Assembly (NCBI RefSeq): GCF_021184025.1 | Contig: NZ_CP036537.1 | Coordinates: forward strand, 4,278,001 to 4,342,000 | Source: Rhodopseudomonas boonkerdii | GTDB taxonomy: Bacteria > Pseudomonadota > Alphaproteobacteria > Rhizobiales > Xanthobacteraceae | Reading direction: 5' to 3' | Length of the DNA: 64,000 bases | Shown: positions 1 through 8,491 of the stretch, piece after piece | How positions within the stretch are numbered: position 1 is the first letter of the stretch | How the letters are laid out: each line of letters starts with the position of its first letter | Made by a program: the position numbers and the translations under genes | Notes under the pieces: generated by a model | What the model saw: only the letters and a program-made list of their open reading frames with translations | Told to the model about the DNA's origin: nothing | Database searches by the model: none

Positions 1-3000
1 ATTTTCCCTGTTGCCGGACGCGACGGAATCCAATCGGCAGCGAGCGTTTCGTCGCGGAGGGCTACGTTGCTCGTGCCGATCGTCTCGCCGGGCTTCGCAA
101 CAGTGGTGACGTAGCTGTAATCGACCGGCAGGACATCGCCAGCCTTGACCTGATAATCCTGCAACAGCACCAGATCGGTCGGTGCCTTCTCACCCGCGCC
201 GAGAACACCGTCATTGGCGAGTAGTTTGCCGCCGATCCCGATCGCCGTTCCGGATTCGATCCGGAGCGTGCCTCCACCGGTCACGCCGTAGCCGCGGATG
301 TTGCCATCGAGGGTCAGGAGGCCGTTGACCTGGACCTGGGAGATCTCCTGGTCCGCGATCAGGGTGACATCACCACCCTTACCGCCCCTGGTCTTGCCGT
401 TGGCGAGGATCGCGCCGCCCGACGAGACATCGATCACACTGCCGGTCTTCAGCGTCACGTCATGGGTCGATTTCAGGGTGACCGTGCCGCCGTTCAGATA
501 AGCCAGCTTGTTGCTGTCATCCCTGTTCAGCAGTGCGTTGACCCACAATCCGCGCAGATCGAGCGTCACACCGTCATGCAGGGCGATCGACGACGCGCCG
601 TTCTTGAGCAATGTCTGCGAAGCGCCACGATCGCCACCGCCCTTGAAGTAGTTGTCCACGGTGAGCGAGCCGCCGCGCGCGGTCACATCGGCCTTGATAT
701 CGACCACCGCCGCGTTGAGATTGATCCGGCCGCCCTCGGCCACGGTCAGCGCACGTTCGATGGTGATCGTCTCGGTCGTGCCGATATCGAGCCCGCCCAG
801 ATGCAGCTTATTGATGTGGGGGACGTCGAACCAGGCGGTGTCCTTACGGGCCAACGGCAGCGCATCTGTGGCGGACATCCCGGCGGTGATATCGGCAATA
901 TCGCCGAATCGGACATCCGATGCGTGCAGGCCGGCGCCGCCGACCACAGCGCCATAACGGCCGAGGCCGAGCGTGCCTTCCAGCGGCGCGGCATTCTGCA
1001 CCTGCTTGTAGCCATCGGCGACATTGGCGGCGCGCACCGAGGTCTGGCGCGCGCCCTTGACGACATCGGCGATGATGTCGGCTTCCATGAGCGCGGTCGG
1101 CGTCGACAGGTTGAGGCGGCCGGCATCGCGGCCGACCGTGTAGCCGTCCTCCCAGCGCCGCGACGTGGTGCGGTCGAAGATCGAGGTCCACACTTCGGTG
1201 AGCTGGTCGGAGACCTTGCCCTGGATGTTGTGCGTGCGCACGAAGCCGCCGGCTGCGGCAATAAGCTTCATGTCGGCCGGGGCGGTATCGAAGCTGTAGA
1301 TGCGACCGTCGGTGCCGATCAGCTTGCTGGAATAGATCCAGCCGCCATCGTAGTTCACCGAGCCGCCGGCGATGTTGAATTTCGCACCTTGCTGCGCGAC
1401 GACCTCCGGCCCCGCCAGCGTGATGGTGCCGCCGACCGCGGCCCATTCGCCGATGGTGTGCGCGGCATTGGCGAGATAGCCGCCGACTTCCAGAAGCCCG
1501 CCTTTGGTGTAGTAGCGGTCACCGGGATAGCCGCCGGTGCCGGCGGCGACGAAGACGAGATCGCGGATGTCGATCCACACATTCTTGCTGATCAGCGCGC
1601 CGCTGTCGCGATTGACCGGACTGTCGCGCAGCTCGTTGCCCTGGACATTGACCTGCACCTGATTGGCCGACATCGGCCGCACCGCGCCCTGCACGCCGGA
1701 GACATCGATGACGGAGCCGGCCCCGGCGAACACGCGCGTGCCGGCGCTGACCGCGATCTGGCCGCCTTGCGCCGCGGTGTAGGAACCGCTCCTGAAGTCG
1801 ACCAGACCGCCGGTGACGATCTCGATGCGTGACTGGTCGCGGCGATCCGTCAGCACCGACAGATTGTCGAACTGCGCAAGGGCCAGCAGGTTCAGCCCCG
1901 ACGCGGCGATCAGCACATCGCGCTGCGCGTTGAGCGCAGTATCCTTGGAATCCAGTTCCGGCGTGATCGCACTGACGCTCCTGCCCGTCATGGTGACGCC
2001 ACCACTGCTGTCGCTCGCTGCGTTCAGCAAATGGATCGTGCCGCGCTGATGGACCGAGGTGGTGGCGAGCAGAATGCCGTCCTGCATCACGCTGCGGCCG
2101 GCCAGCGTGATATCGCCGCGCTGCGCCAGCACGATGCCCATATTGGTCACTTTGCCCGCAGAACTACCGGCACGGATCACCGGCGCGATCTCGCTGCCAT
2201 TGGTGGTCGAGAGCTGGTTGGCATCGGTGCTATAACCGCTGCGCAGGATGAAGTCGTCGCCCCCCGCCAGGATCGTCTGCCCCTTCGGCGTCGCGATGGC
2301 GCCGGCATTGACCACCTCGCTGCCAATCATCAGCACGGCGCCGCCGCCCACCGTCACAGAGGACGGCGCATGCGTTGATATCGACGCACCGGCCTCGACG
2401 ACGACCTTGCCGCCCGACGCAGTGAAGCTCGGCAGATAGGTCGCGCCGGTCTGGGTCGAATAGATGCCGTTAGTCCGGAATTGCTGATCGGTGATGCCGG
2501 CGGTCGATGCGATCAAGGCGCCGACATTCACCTGGCTGTTGCCGCCGAAAATGATGCCGCTCTGGTTGATCACATAGACCTGACCGTCGGCCTTGATATT
2601 GCCAAGGATCTGGCTCGGCCCGGTTACCGCAGTGACGCGGTTGAGCGCAGTCCAGTTGCTATTGCCTTGCTGGTCGAAGGTCAGCGTCGTGCGCGCCCCG
2701 ACATTGAAGCTCTGCCAGTTCAGGATCGCCTGCTGGGTGGTCTGGCGAATATTGACCTGGGTCTGCCCGGAGCCATCGACGTTCTGCGTCGGCGCATTGG
2801 CGCCGCTCCAGCCCGCCGGCATGTTCGGCAGCAGACCGCCGGCACCGAGACCGTTCGGCACCAAGACTGGTGCCGTGGCCGAGACCTGCGCAGCTGCGGC
2901 CGCCGCACGCGCTGCGGCTTGCACCGCCTGGATGTCCTGGACGGCACGTGCCGCGCGCGCCAACGAATCCTGCGACTGCCGCGCCGCCGCAGCGGCCTGC

Positions 3001-3185
3001 TGCGCCGCCTGCGCAGCGGCTTCCGACGCAATGTTCGGCGCTGAGACGGAGCCGGCGCTGCCGCCGCCATTCAATGCGCGGGCATAAACCAGTGGCGACG
3101 ACATCAGGAGCGCAACGGTGCTGACCGTCGTCAGCAGAGCGCCGGAACGCGAGAACACCTGAAGCTTGTTGAAGTTCGACGCCAT
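1..3185 (-). CDS. Filamentous haemagglutinin-type two-partner-secretion adhesin (N-terminal part)
   Basis: The frame is open from an ATG at 3185 down to base 1 (about 1060 residues) with no stop, so the 3' end is outside the window. A GAGGGGC ribosome site precedes the ATG. The first ~36 residues form a long hydrophobic signal peptide ending near VYARA. Residues ~55-100 are an Ala/Gln-rich helix. Residues ~140-260 read as the TPS/haemagglutination-activity domain (AILNWQSFNVG, NRVTAVTGPSQILG, YVINQSGIIFGG). The rest is beta-helix-like repeats rich in G, T, V and N. Such proteins are exported by a TpsB/FhaC-type pore, which is not seen here and may lie to the left. It is the last gene of the STN-sigma-FecR cluster, separated from fecR by ~230 bp, so it is the likely target of that regulator. 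Family call is firm; the ligand is unknown. Confidence 0.85.
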   Translation of the reverse strand, partial: MASNFNKLQVFSRSGALLTTVSTVALLMSSPLVYARALNGGGSAGSVSAPNIASEAAAQAAQQAAAAARQSQDSLARAARAVQDIQAVQAAARAAAAAAQVSATAPVLVPNGLGAGGLLPNMPAGWSGANAPTQNVDGSGQTQVNIRQTTQQAILNWQSFNVGARTTLTFDQQGNSNWTALNRVTAVTGPSQILGNIKADGQVYVINQSGIIFGGNSQVNVGALIASTAGITDQQFRTNGIYSTQTGATYLPSFTASGGKVVVEAGASISTHAPSSVTVGGGAVLMIGSEVVNAGAIATPKGQTILAGGDDFILRSGYSTDANQLSTTNGSEIAPVIRAGSSAGKVTNMGIVLAQRGDITLAGRSVMQDGILLATTSVHQRGTIHLLNAASDSSGGVTMTGRSVSAITPELDSKDTALNAQRDVLIAASGLNLLALAQFDNLSVLTDRRDQSRIEIVTGGLVDFRSGSYTAAQGGQIAVSAGTRVFAGAGSVIDVSGVQGAVRPMSANQVQVNVQGNELRDSPVNRDSGALISKNVWIDIRDLVFVAAGTGGYPGDRYYTKGGLLEVGGYLANAAHTIGEWAAVGGTITLAGPEVVAQQGAKFNIAGGSVNYDGGWIYSSKLIGTDGRIYSFDTAPADMKLIAAAGGFVRTHNIQGKVSDQLTEVWTSIFDRTTSRRWEDGYTVGRDAGRLNLSTPTALMEADIIADVVKGARQTSVRAANVADGYKQVQNAAPLEGTLGLGRYGAVVGGAGLHASDVRFGDIADITAGMSATDALPLARKDTAWFDVPHINKLHLGGLDIGTTETITIERALTVAEGGRINLNAAVVDIKADVTARGGSLTVDNYFKGGGDRGASQTLLKNGASSIALHDGVTLDLRGLWVNALLNRDDSNKLAYLNGGTVTLKSTHDVTLKTGSVIDVSSGGAILANGKTRGGKGGDVTLIADQEISQVQVNGLLTLDGNIRGYGVTGGGTLRIESGTAIGIGGKLLANDGVLGAGEKAPTDLVLLQDYQVKAGDVLPVDYSYVTTVAKPGETIGTSNVALRDETLAADWIPSRPATGK

Positions 3186-3416
3186 GATTGCCCCTCAAAC
3201 GGTGCGACAGAAACGCACCGAGACCGTTCCAGCGAAGGGACCGAGGCAGAACACATCGAACATCCACGACTGCCGCCGGCAATTCCTATTGCCGAACCGT
3301 CACTCGCGGATGACACACACGCCCCTGCTTTCCGTCTCTTCTCGTGATTGCCCGTAAGACGGTTGGAGGCAGGGCGGGACTGAACCGTGTCACAAATATT
3401 TCGTACGAAATTTGGC
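3186..3416. promoter_or_regulatory. fecR-adhesin intergenic region with a 14-bp palindrome
   Basis: This 231-bp spacer separates the FecR gene from the adhesin gene on the same strand and probably holds the adhesin promoter. Directly after the fecR stop, 3398-3411 is a perfect 14-bp palindrome (ATTTCGTACGAAAT), which could be a regulator site or part of a transcript end. I could not assign a convincing -35/-10 pair for an ECF sigma factor. Confidence 0.35.
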
Positions 3417-4382
3417 TCAGGACAGCACAACGATGCCGGGCAATGCCGTGACTTTAGCGCCATAGGCTTCCCGGACCAGCGCGATCAGATCGTCCACGCG
3501 ATCGATCGGAATCCGTGCATCGACCGGACGCCGGCCCAGCGCCTCATTCATCAGCACGATGCGTCCGGTCCGATAGCGGTTGACCTCATCCACGACCTCG
3601 GCAAGCGGCATCTGCCGGAATACCAGTTGTCCGTCTCGCCACGCCATCACGACGGCCGGATCGACCGTCACGGGCGCGCCAACCGCACCATCGGCATAGG
3701 CAAGCTGCCGGCCAGCATCCAGTTCGATCGATAGTCCCGCATAGTCGATCGCAAGGGTTCCGCAATGACAGGTCACCACCGAACGGCCGGCATCGCATCG
3801 CAGATTGAACTGCGCGTCGGCGGCATGAACGAGGCCACCCGCCGCCCGCACCGTCAGCGCTCCCGTGTGCCGTGGCCACACCGATATGGCTGCCTCCCCC
3901 GCGATGAGTTCGACTTGGCGCTCGCCTGTCGTCTGGCTCACATTGAGGCTGCTGCGTGTGTTCAGCTCGATGCTGACGCCCTCGCCCACTGCGATTTCGC
4001 GGCGTTCGGCCGTACGGGTTCGATAGTCGGCCGCGAATTCGCGCGGCGACGGCCAGAGCTCCATGGGCGGGCGCGCCACCAGATAGCCGGCACCGGCGAC
4101 CGAGGCGGCGATCGCTCCGCCGAGGAACCAACGCCGCGATGGCCGGCTTTGTGGCGACGCACCGCTTGGCAAAGCCGGCGCCGCAGTCGGTCGCCGGGCT
4201 ACGTCATCGAGACGGTCCCACAGCAAATTCGCCTCGGCAAAAGCCCTGGCATGGGCGGGGCTGCGCTCGCACCACGCCCTTAGCGCCCGCGCATCCCCGG
4301 CGGTCGCGTCGCCTGAGGTCAGGCGCATGAGCCAGGCCCGCGCCTCGCCGTCCAGCGTGTCCGCCGCGCTTGCGTCCGTCAT
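3417..4382 (-). CDS. FecR-family anti-sigma factor / sigma regulator
   Basis: This 321-residue protein has the usual FecR layout. Residues ~12-58 form the cytoplasmic DUF4880-type region (EARAWLMRLTSGD, W..R). A single membrane segment lies at ~86-104 (RRWFLGGAIAASVAGAGYLV). The periplasmic FecR domain spans ~110-235 (EIAVGEGVSIELNTRSSL, VELIAGEAAISV), and the C-terminal STN-like/DUF4974 piece (AEVVDEVNRY) spans ~255-321. The start at 4382 is chosen because it lies 20 bp after the sigma-factor stop (4403-4405) with GAGAAAG before it; the frame extends further upstream inside the sigma gene. It should bind the preceding sigma factor in the cytoplasm and receive a periplasmic signal from the STN protein. 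Confidence 0.88.
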   Translation of the reverse strand: MTDASAADTLDGEARAWLMRLTSGDATAGDARALRAWCERSPAHARAFAEANLLWDRLDDVARRPTAAPALPSGASPQSRPSRRWFLGGAIAASVAGAGYLVARPPMELWPSPREFAADYRTRTAERREIAVGEGVSIELNTRSSLNVSQTTGERQVELIAGEAAISVWPRHTGALTVRAAGGLVHAADAQFNLRCDAGRSVVTCHCGTLAIDYAGLSIELDAGRQLAYADGAVGAPVTVDPAVVMAWRDGQLVFRQMPLAEVVDEVNRYRTGRIVLMNEALGRRPVDARIPIDRVDDLIALVREAYGAKVTALPGIVVLS

Positions 4383-4402
4383 TGGGGTATCTTTCTCAGC
4401 CA

Positions 4403-4957
4403 CTATCCCCCCCATGACTCTTTTGCGATGCCGGGACCGAACCGGCGAACGACTTTTCTTCCGAGCCGCTGCGCGCAATGCTGCAAGGCCTGCACAAGCT
4501 CCTTCTCGACCATGCGGGGGGAGATGCCGAAACGCGCGGCGATATCGGCATGTTTCATTTCGTCGATCCGCGCGAGCAGGAAGATCGCCTTGCGCCGCGG
4601 CGTCAGTTCGTTCAGCGCCGCGGCGAGCGCGTCCATCTCACGCCGTGCCTCGGCGATCCGTTCCGGATCGAGCGTATGGTCCATCATGTGGCGCAGGACT
4701 TCGACCTCGGCCGCGGACAGTTTGCGATTGTCGGCTTCCTTGCGGTCAGCAGCCTCGTTGAGCGCCATCCGGAACAAATAGGATTCCGGTTTCTGGATGG
4801 CGCTGGCGTCGCCAATCCGCTCCAGCCGCAGCCAAGTCTCGTGCAGCACCTCGATCGCCAGCGCGTCGGAACCCAACCGGCGGCGCAGGCGCTCGCGAAA
4901 GCGTTGATACTTGTCCTCGAAAATCGCCCGCATGCGGGCGGTCGAGTTCTCCGTCAT
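4403..4957 (-). CDS. ECF RNA polymerase sigma factor (FecI-like)
   Basis: This 184-residue protein shows sigma region 2 (residues ~10-75, YQRFRERLRRRL ... PESYLFRMALNEAADR) and region 4 helix-turn-helix (residues ~120-170, LTPRRKAIFLLARIDEMKHADIAARFGIS). There is no extra domain, as expected for iron-starvation-type ECF factors. The ATG at 4957 overlaps the TGA of the upstream STN gene as ATGA, which fixes the start and implies translational coupling. Gene order STN-sigma-FecR matches cell-surface signalling systems. The likely target is the adhesin gene downstream, which is an inference from position. Confidence 0.88.
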   Translation of the reverse strand: MTENSTARMRAIFEDKYQRFRERLRRRLGSDALAIEVLHETWLRLERIGDASAIQKPESYLFRMALNEAADRKEADNRKLSAAEVEVLRHMMDHTLDPERIAEARREMDALAAALNELTPRRKAIFLLARIDEMKHADIAARFGISPRMVEKELVQALQHCAQRLGRKVVRRFGPGIAKESWGG

Positions 4958-5628
4958 GGCGCCGCCGATCGTCCATTGGCGCAACGCCGCGCGGCTCGGT
5001 CGCCGCTCAGGATCATGGTCACCGGCTGCGGCAACCCGACCGGCGGTGGCGCCAACCGGGTCCGCAGCAACCGCTCGGTCAGGGCGGCAGCTTGTTCATC
5101 GATATGAACACTGACGGCGTGGACCGCATCGACCTCACCAGCCGCGCTAATCCAAACCTGAACCACCGCTCGCTTTGGGCCGAGGTCAATTCGCGGGTCA
5201 CTGCAAAATGATCGTTCAGACGAATTCTGAATGCGCGCGAAATAAGTCTCGTACTCACCACGGCGGCGATGATCGGAAGAACTTCCGATCGCTTGACCCG
5301 ATGTGTTCGGGCCGACCGCGAAGGCGGAATCGTTGACGCGGCGGAACGAAAGGCCCGTGCCGGCCAAAAGAATGCGCAAGGCGTCATGCGGCGCGAGCCG
5401 TCCCTTCACCATTGAGGACGTCTTGCCGCTTGCGACCTCGGCGTCGATGAGCGCGGACATACCGGTCTGGTGAGCGAAAACGGCGAGCGCCACCGCAAGG
5501 GGCTGCACCGGAATATCGAAACGCCGCATATCGTTCGAAGCCGACACAGCCCCGCCAAACATCAGAACTAAAAGCATTGCCGCAAGACGACTAACAATGC
5601 CCTGACGCGCAAGATACGGCGCGGGCAT
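4954..5628 (-). CDS. Periplasmic STN-domain protein with TonB-like C-terminus (VreA-like signalling receptor)
   Basis: This 224-residue protein begins with a signal peptide/anchor (residues ~12-32, hydrophobic, ending near GAVSAS). A secretin/TonB short N-terminal (STN) domain follows at ~36-108 (FDIPVQPLAVALAVFAHQTG, LIDAEVASG, ALRILLAGTGLSFR). The C-terminal ~90 residues (AVVQVWISAAGEVDAV ... LTERLLRTRLAPPP) resemble the TonB C-terminal fold. There is no outer-membrane barrel, so this is not a TonB-dependent receptor. The same architecture is known for VreA of the P. aeruginosa PUMA3 system. It is the first gene of the unit and overlaps the sigma gene by 4 bp. Confidence 0.8.
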   Translation of the reverse strand: MPAPYLARQGIVSRLAAMLLVLMFGGAVSASNDMRRFDIPVQPLAVALAVFAHQTGMSALIDAEVASGKTSSMVKGRLAPHDALRILLAGTGLSFRRVNDSAFAVGPNTSGQAIGSSSDHRRRGEYETYFARIQNSSERSFCSDPRIDLGPKRAVVQVWISAAGEVDAVHAVSVHIDEQAAALTERLLRTRLAPPPVGLPQPVTMILSGDRAARRCANGRSAAP

Positions 5629-5792
5629 AGATCTCTCACCCTTGCGTTAGGCGACACCGCAACTGGAACTACGTAGCTATGGCACAATTGTAACAATTGG
5701 ATGTCAGAGATTTGGTCCGTCCGTAGACAGCGCAACGTCCGCTTTGCGCCAAGAGGAACTCTCTGATGGCAGCTCCTGAAAGCGAGTAGCTT

Positions 5793-5990
5793 TCAGTCTA
5801 CCAATGATAATTCCGCAGCATCCGGTCTTTGGTGGAGGATGTGCCGCGTACCTTTGTCACTTTTCGTCGAGGCCATCTTTGCCGCAAGCACATGGCCGTC
5901 GGCGTTCAGTATGAACGTTTCCGATAGCAAAGAGAACGATAAGACAATGCCTACCCACAGCTTCGGCAGAAGCTTTCCGCATCGGGTCAT
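5793..5990 (-). CDS. Possible small exported protein, unknown
   Basis: A 65-codon frame starts at an ATG (5990) directly after a strong GGAAGGGGA ribosome site. Its first ~30 residues are a basic stretch followed by a hydrophobic segment (LWVGIVLSFSLLSETFIL) that could be a signal peptide or anchor. The frame is also open upstream to 6137. I do not recognise the product. The neighbourhood to the right is decayed, so this may be a remnant rather than a working gene. Confidence 0.3.
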   Translation of the reverse strand: MTRCGKLLPKLWVGIVLSFSLLSETFILNADGHVLAAKMASTKSDKGTRHILHQRPDAAELSLVD

Positions 5991-6171
5991 ATTCCCCTTC
6001 CCCCCCTCAAACTGAAACGTACCCGGCTGTTTCACAACAGCAAGCTTCAGCTCCGGAGCGGGCGTAAGTTGGAATCGATCTTTCCGAACATTTCCAAGAC
6101 AATCAAAGTTAGTACCGATGATACCAAAGCATCGCACCCAGGTTACGCGACTTCTGATCTATCTCGGCCGA

Positions 6172-6621
6172 TCACATTGTCATTAACGACGGCAGATCGA
6201 CAATCTGAATGAGACCGCCATCCGGGCCATTTCTTATCGCGATATCGCCGGCCGCCTCGCGAATGATTTCCGCGAAATTGTGAGACCAAGCCCAGCTCAG
6301 GGAACGTTCTGCGCACGAGCAGGATCGGCTCGGACAAACGGTTCCAATACCTGATCCAACAAGTCGGGCGCTACGCGAGGACCTTCGTCACTGATCGTGA
6401 TCTTTGCAGTTTTGCCTCCGGTTACGCGGACCGTACCGAATCCCCCTGCGCGTCGCTGCGTCGATGAGCAAATTTCGAAGTGCCCGTTTTAGCGCAACAC
6501 GACTTCCCATTACGACCGCATCGACGGTACCGGAAATCTGGATCTGAATTTCGGGGAACTCTCGGCTTTCGACACCCGATCTTCGGCCAAAGACTTTCCG
6601 GAATCTACGAAAGGCCGCCAA
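6172..6621 (-). pseudogene. Sensor histidine kinase ATPase-domain remnant
   Basis: Three frames read on the minus strand together spell a HATPase domain. The first gives the N-box-like ALRNLLIDAATRRG with its upstream strand. A second frame then gives TAKITISDEGPRVAPDLLDQ and FVRADPARAQNVP, followed by a stop. A third gives NFAEIIREAAGDIAIRNGPD and ends at 6172. At least two frameshifts (near 6440 and 6290) and a stop interrupt it, and the receiver, dimerisation and sensor parts are missing. It lies just outside the tRNA-Gln-like end at 6591-6685, so the far part may have been lost in the event that created that junction. Confidence 0.6.
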
Positions 6622-6685
6622 ATCGGGGGCCCTTCTCGGCTGGCAGGGCGGCCTCGACTAATGCCCCGACTGCCTGGCTGGGGCG
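6591..6685 (-). repeat. Degenerate copy of the tRNA-Gln 3' end and downstream terminator (putative island end)
   Basis: Bases 6675-6685 (TGGCTGGGGCG) are identical to the 3' acceptor strand plus discriminator and CCA of tRNA-Gln at 22428-22438. The match continues outward for ~85 bp at roughly 70% identity by eye (6591-6674 against 22345-22427), including an imperfect hairpin equivalent to the tRNA's terminator. Homology stops inside the tRNA. This is what an attachment-site copy left by integration into the tRNA 3' end would look like; the alternative is an old duplication of the tRNA region. Confidence 0.5.
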
Positions 6686-6716
6686 ACAGTAGTACTCGTA
6701 CCCGTCTCTCATACCT

Positions 6717-6869
6717 TTCCCTGCAAACAGGGAATTTTACAGGGAAAATAGCTTTTCAGCTCCCGAAAAGGTCTAGATGCGGCTTCTTTTCCGCTTGGAT
6801 TTGCCCCATGTGCGCTTTATTCCCTGTGAACTGAGCAGGGAATTATTTCTGCCTTGCAGGGATTTTTGA
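6717..6869. repeat. Cluster of CAGGGAA / TTCCCTG motifs
   Basis: Within ~150 bp the hexamer CAGGGA or its complement occurs six times. Two inverted pairs stand out: TTCCCTGCAAACAGGGAA (6717-6734) and ATTCCCTG...CAGGGAAT (6821-6845). A further CAGGGA lies at 6740-6745 and another at 6858-6864. No gene is seen from 6686 to 6998. The stretch sits immediately inside the putative left island end and could be a protein-binding array or mobile-element remnant. Confidence 0.45.
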
Positions 6870-6998
6870 CGCCCGATCAGCGATCAGTTCGAAGGCTCTG
6901 GCATCGCCACCCTGGGCCAGCAAAGCGCCTACTTCTGGTGACGCGGCTACTGCATGAGCTGGAGCTTCAGGTTTCACGACACGGCTTCCTCGCTGGTT

Positions 6999-7541
6999 TC
7001 AACCCGCAAGCTTCAAGACGATATTCGCGACCCGCTTGCCAAGTGAAGCCGCCGCATCCAGATCAGTGGCATTGAAGGCCTCATCCGGTAAACAGATTGC
7101 CGACACTCCAACGCCTCCAGCAGCCCATCCTCCACCAAACGCGCTCTCGCCCACGGTACCTATCCAGATGTAGGCGTGTTGCTGCGATAGCAGGAATAGG
7201 TAGGTAAGGGTCGCCAGACCATCGCCCTTGGCAGAGGTTGACGTCGTGAAGCCGGCGGAAACCGTTCGGACCTTCTTTCGATCGGCACGGTGCGTCGCAA
7301 AAGCGTCAGAAAATTTCTTGAACTGCCACGCAGGCCCTCCCGCGTGGGTCGGTGATCCGAAGACAATCCCGTCCGCACTCGCAAAAACTTTGAGGGCGTC
7401 CTCGTCTAATTCGCCGTTGGCATCTATTCGACACATCACCGCTTCCACCCCTGCAACAGACGCGATACCGCGCTGCACCGAGTCCGCCAGTTTGGCTGTG
7501 TGGCCGTATCCGCTGAAGTAGACGATTGCGATCTTCGTCAC
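6999..7541 (-). CDS. Flavodoxin-like NAD(P)H:quinone/FMN reductase (WrbA-like)
   Basis: This 180-residue protein has a flavodoxin fold. The N-terminal FMN-phosphate loop is visible (IAIVYFSGYGHTAKLADSVQ), then DGIVFGSPTHAGGPAWQFK, which is the second FMN loop of WrbA/NmrA-type reductases, and KVRTVSAGFTTST near residue 95. Length fits the family. Translation starts at a GTG (7541) with a strong GGGAGGAG site upstream. It probably reduces quinones by two electrons in the cytoplasm, which fits the oxidative-stress flavour of the neighbouring genes. Confidence 0.75.
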   Translation of the reverse strand: MTKIAIVYFSGYGHTAKLADSVQRGIASVAGVEAVMCRIDANGELDEDALKVFASADGIVFGSPTHAGGPAWQFKKFSDAFATHRADRKKVRTVSAGFTTSTSAKGDGLATLTYLFLLSQQHAYIWIGTVGESAFGGGWAAGGVGVSAICLPDEAFNATDLDAAASLGKRVANIVLKLAG

Positions 7542-7590
7542 GACGCTCCTCCCGCATCTCGATCTTGACGATCATGCGACTCGCCCGACA

Positions 7591-7827
7591 CTAATCGGCT
7601 TGCCCACTACGCAACGACTGGATAGCTGCCAACCAATCGTCCCACATGATCGGATCGTTGGGAGCGCCATCCGCCCACATCATTCCTCCCAGAATGAACT
7701 CGACTTCGCCATCTTGTTTCCCGTGGCGCTTCAGTACCGATCTTAGAAAGAGCCTCGCCGCATCGAAGCCTTCCATGACCGAGATATTGTCGTCCTGGCC
7801 TAGCGTGCGGGTGTCAGAAACCATCAT
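7591..7827 (-). CDS. Small conserved-looking hypothetical protein
   Basis: A 78-residue acidic frame with AAGGAG placed just before two adjacent ATGs (7827 or 7824). It contains EGFDAARLFLRSVLKRHG and a tryptophan-rich C-terminal half (MMWADGAPNDPIMWDDWLAA). I do not recognise a domain. It lies 68 bp downstream of the superoxide dismutase gene on the same strand and 49 bp upstream of the flavodoxin-like gene, so all three may be co-transcribed. Confidence 0.6.
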   Translation of the reverse strand: MMVSDTRTLGQDDNISVMEGFDAARLFLRSVLKRHGKQDGEVEFILGGMMWADGAPNDPIMWDDWLAAIQSLRSGQAD

Positions 7828-7895
7828 CCGCTCTCCTTACGATTTCGATCAGGCATCGCCGAAGATTGTAGTCGTCCAAACGCGCACTTCGCCGA

Positions 7896-8491
7896 TCAGA
7901 CCGCCGCCTCGTATAAGTCCGCCACATAATCCCAGTTCACGAGATGGTCCAGGAAGGCTTTGATGTAGTCGGAGCGGCGATTCCGATAGTCGATATAGTA
8001 GGAGTGCTCCCAGACATCGCAACCGAGGATCGGGACGCTCCCCCTTACCAGCGGATTTTCCCCGTTTGGTGTCTTCATCACCTCTATCTTCCGGTCTCGC
8101 ACCGCAAGCCAACACCACCCAGAGCCGAACTGCCCGATACCCGCGTTCGTAAAACTCTCTTTCATCCGTTCTACAGACCCAAGTCCTCCACAATCCTCTC
8201 CTCTAGTCTCGTCGGCATGAGACCTCCGCCGCCGGGCTTCATCCATTCCCAGAAGAGAGTGTGGTTGTAGTCCTGAGCGGCATTGTTGAACACTGACGCA
8301 TCCTTGCCGAAAGATGCTGTCACGATGTCTTCTAGGCTCTTACCTTCCCATTCCGTTCCAGCGATGAGCTTGTTCAGCGTCGCAACGTAACCCGCATGAT
8401 GCTTGTCGTGGTGATATTCGAGCGTCTTCGCCGACATGAGCGGAGCAAGTGCGTCATAGGCGTATGGGAGATCGGGCAGCGAAAATGTCAT
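7896..8491 (-). pseudogene. sodB: Fe/Mn superoxide dismutase, split by a single-base frameshift
   Basis: The 5' part (8491-8171) reads MTFSLPDLPYAYDALAPLMS, EYHHDKHHAGYV and NHTLFWEWMKP. It then runs into a TAG just after EDLGL. The 3' part in another frame (to 7896) continues GSVERMKESFTNAGIGQFGS, CDVWEHSYYIDY and WDYVADLYEAA. Together they make a complete ~198-residue enzyme with all four metal ligands (two His, one Asp, one His). Adding one G to the GGG run at ~8178-8180 would restore the frame. It is therefore either a very recent inactivation or a sequencing error. Start at 8491 is supported by GGAGGG upstream. Confidence 0.85.

Noticed and set aside
462..1832. A 456-codon plus-strand frame and several shorter ones across 1-3100
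   Set aside because: They are antisense shadows of the GC-rich, repetitive adhesin gene, which reads continuously on the minus strand with signal peptide and TPS domain.
4382..4478. Longer FecR start at 4478 inside the sigma-factor gene
   Set aside because: It would overlap the sigma gene by ~75 bp and add a basic leader not seen in FecR proteins; the start after the sigma stop fits better.
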